NCBI RefSeq assembly: GCF_041058985.1 | Contig: NZ_JBEHZE010000004.1 | Coordinates: 1-6,392, forward strand | Origin: Hyphococcus lacteus | GTDB lineage: Bacteria > Pseudomonadota > Alphaproteobacteria > Caulobacterales > Parvularculaceae | Direction of reading: 5' to 3' | DNA length: 6,392 nucleotides | Part shown: positions 5,889 through 6,392 of the stretch, piece by piece | How the letters are laid out: each line of letters begins with the position of its first letter | Position numbering within the stretch: position 1 is the stretch's first letter | Position numbers and translations under genes: made by a program | The notes under the pieces: generated by a model | Databases searched by the model: none | What the model was told of the DNA's origin: nothing | What the model saw: the letters and a program-made list of their open reading frames with translations, nothing else

Positions 5889-6058
5889 AATGTTGTGGAA
5901 GTCGCGAGCGGTAACACCTCGCCCTCTCAACAGTATTGGGGAAAAGAAACGCGCTTCGGATGGGTGTTTTTATTGTGACTGGCCTTGATAAAACGCGCAA
6001 ATAGGAAGAACATACCGGGAACAGTAAAGGTTCGTAAAATGAATGGTGGGGGGATAAC

Positions 6059-6064
6059 GAAGGA
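6059..6064 (+). promoter_or_regulatory. Shine-Dalgarno of the ParB-domain gene
   Basis: GAAGGA ends eight bases before the GTG at 6073 and fixes that start. An in-frame TAA at 6055-6057 lies just upstream, so no longer N-terminus is possible. Confidence 0.7.
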
Positions 6065-6072
6065 TACGCACT

Positions 6073-6392
6073 GTGTCAGATCAGACTTTAGAACACCTCA
6101 ATCCCGACGCGTTAAAGCCCAATCCGCGTAACGCACGCACCCATTCCAAAAAGCAGATCAAACAGATTGCCGATAGCATCCGTGCTTTTGGCTTCATCGC
6201 CCCTGTTTTGATCGACGAACACAGCATGATCCTTGCTGGTCACGGCCGGGTCGAAGCGGCAAAGCGCGTTGGGCTTTCCACCATTCCTTGTCGAAGGGTC
6301 GGCTCCCTTACCGCGAAACAAAAACGCGCTTACGTGCTTGCCGATAACAAACTCGCCCTTAACGCCGGATGGGACGAGCAACTCCTTGCAGA
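6073..6392 (+). CDS. ParB-like nuclease-domain protein, N-terminal part (possibly a ParB-DNA methyltransferase fusion)
   Basis: GTG at 6073 with a good ribosome binding site opens a frame that leaves the window at 6392, giving 106 residues. The start LEHLNPDALKPNPRNARTHS and KKQIKQIADSIRAFGFIAPV, LIDEHSMILAGHGRVEAAKR, VGLSTIPCRR match the ParB/sulfiredoxin-like N-terminal fold (PF02195), with the AGHGR box in place of the GERR box of chromosomal ParB. The following LTAKQKRAYVLADNKLALNAGWDEQLLA is the stretch typical of rhizobial and phage-type proteins in which this domain is followed by an N4/N6-adenine or cytosine DNA methyltransferase; the DPPY catalytic motif would lie beyond the window. 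It is therefore more likely a DNA modification gene of mobile-element origin than a partition protein. In alphaproteobacteria a DUF5681 gene often follows such genes. Confidence 0.85.
   Translation, partial: MSDQTLEHLNPDALKPNPRNARTHSKKQIKQIADSIRAFGFIAPVLIDEHSMILAGHGRVEAAKRVGLSTIPCRRVGSLTAKQKRAYVLADNKLALNAGWDEQLLA

Noticed and set aside
5624..5917. 97-codon minus-strand ORF and the overlapping plus-strand 62-codon ORF at 5646
   Set aside because: Both are translations of the long repeat and the AACAGGGAATT motifs; the repeated motif explains their composition.
6112..6381. 89-codon minus-strand ORF
   Set aside because: It is the antisense shadow of the strongly supported ParB-domain gene.

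Overview
The window looks like a chromosomal accessory region of an alphaproteobacterium, most likely Hyphomicrobiales (rhizobia or Bradyrhizobiaceae type). This rests on an OprB-type porin end, an IS1182-family remnant, an IS3-family transposase of the kind common in rhizobia, a C-terminal domain typical of alphaproteobacterial serine recombinases, and a ParB-domain gene of the type that often precedes a DNA methyltransferase. Base composition is mixed, and the middle is AT-rich with few convincing genes. The species is inference only.

Layout. 1-309 is the 3' end of an OprB-like porin gene, followed by a bulged hairpin (341-373). 457-640 is the first copy of a diverged ~184-bp repeat that ends in a cluster of short AACAGGGAATT-like motifs. 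769-1130 holds two small overlapping unrecognised ORFs, and 1146-1856 a 236-aa unrecognised ORF on the same strand. 1867-2112 begins with a short conserved-looking stretch resembling the tail of DUF5681 proteins, then loses coherence. 2113-2680 is AT-rich and carries inverted repeats but no credible gene. 2680-3123 is a dead IS1182-family copy with an in-frame stop, an internal deletion and a frameshift. 3124-3637 has no recognisable gene.

On the minus strand, 3638-4147 is an intact small exported protein with a signal peptide and a good ribosome binding site. It is followed (4286-4708, minus) by the C-terminal half of an IS3-family transposase that still shows the D-35-E part of the DDE triad. 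4939-5406 is a relative of the C-terminal domain of large serine recombinases, interrupted by an in-frame TAG. 5540-5724 is the second copy of the long repeat in the same orientation, again running into AACAGGGAATT motifs (to about 5888). At 6073 a ParB-like nuclease-domain gene starts with a clear Shine-Dalgarno and runs off the right edge.

Interpretation. The ~4.9 kb between the two direct repeats is largely debris: broken transposases, a recombinase fragment, a gene fragment and a few orphan ORFs. The likely functional genes are the two edge genes (porin and ParB-type) and the secreted protein, with the 1146-1856 ORF possible. No complete new system is visible. The best candidates for something undescribed are the repeat family with its short motif cluster and the small three-ORF cluster at 796-1856.
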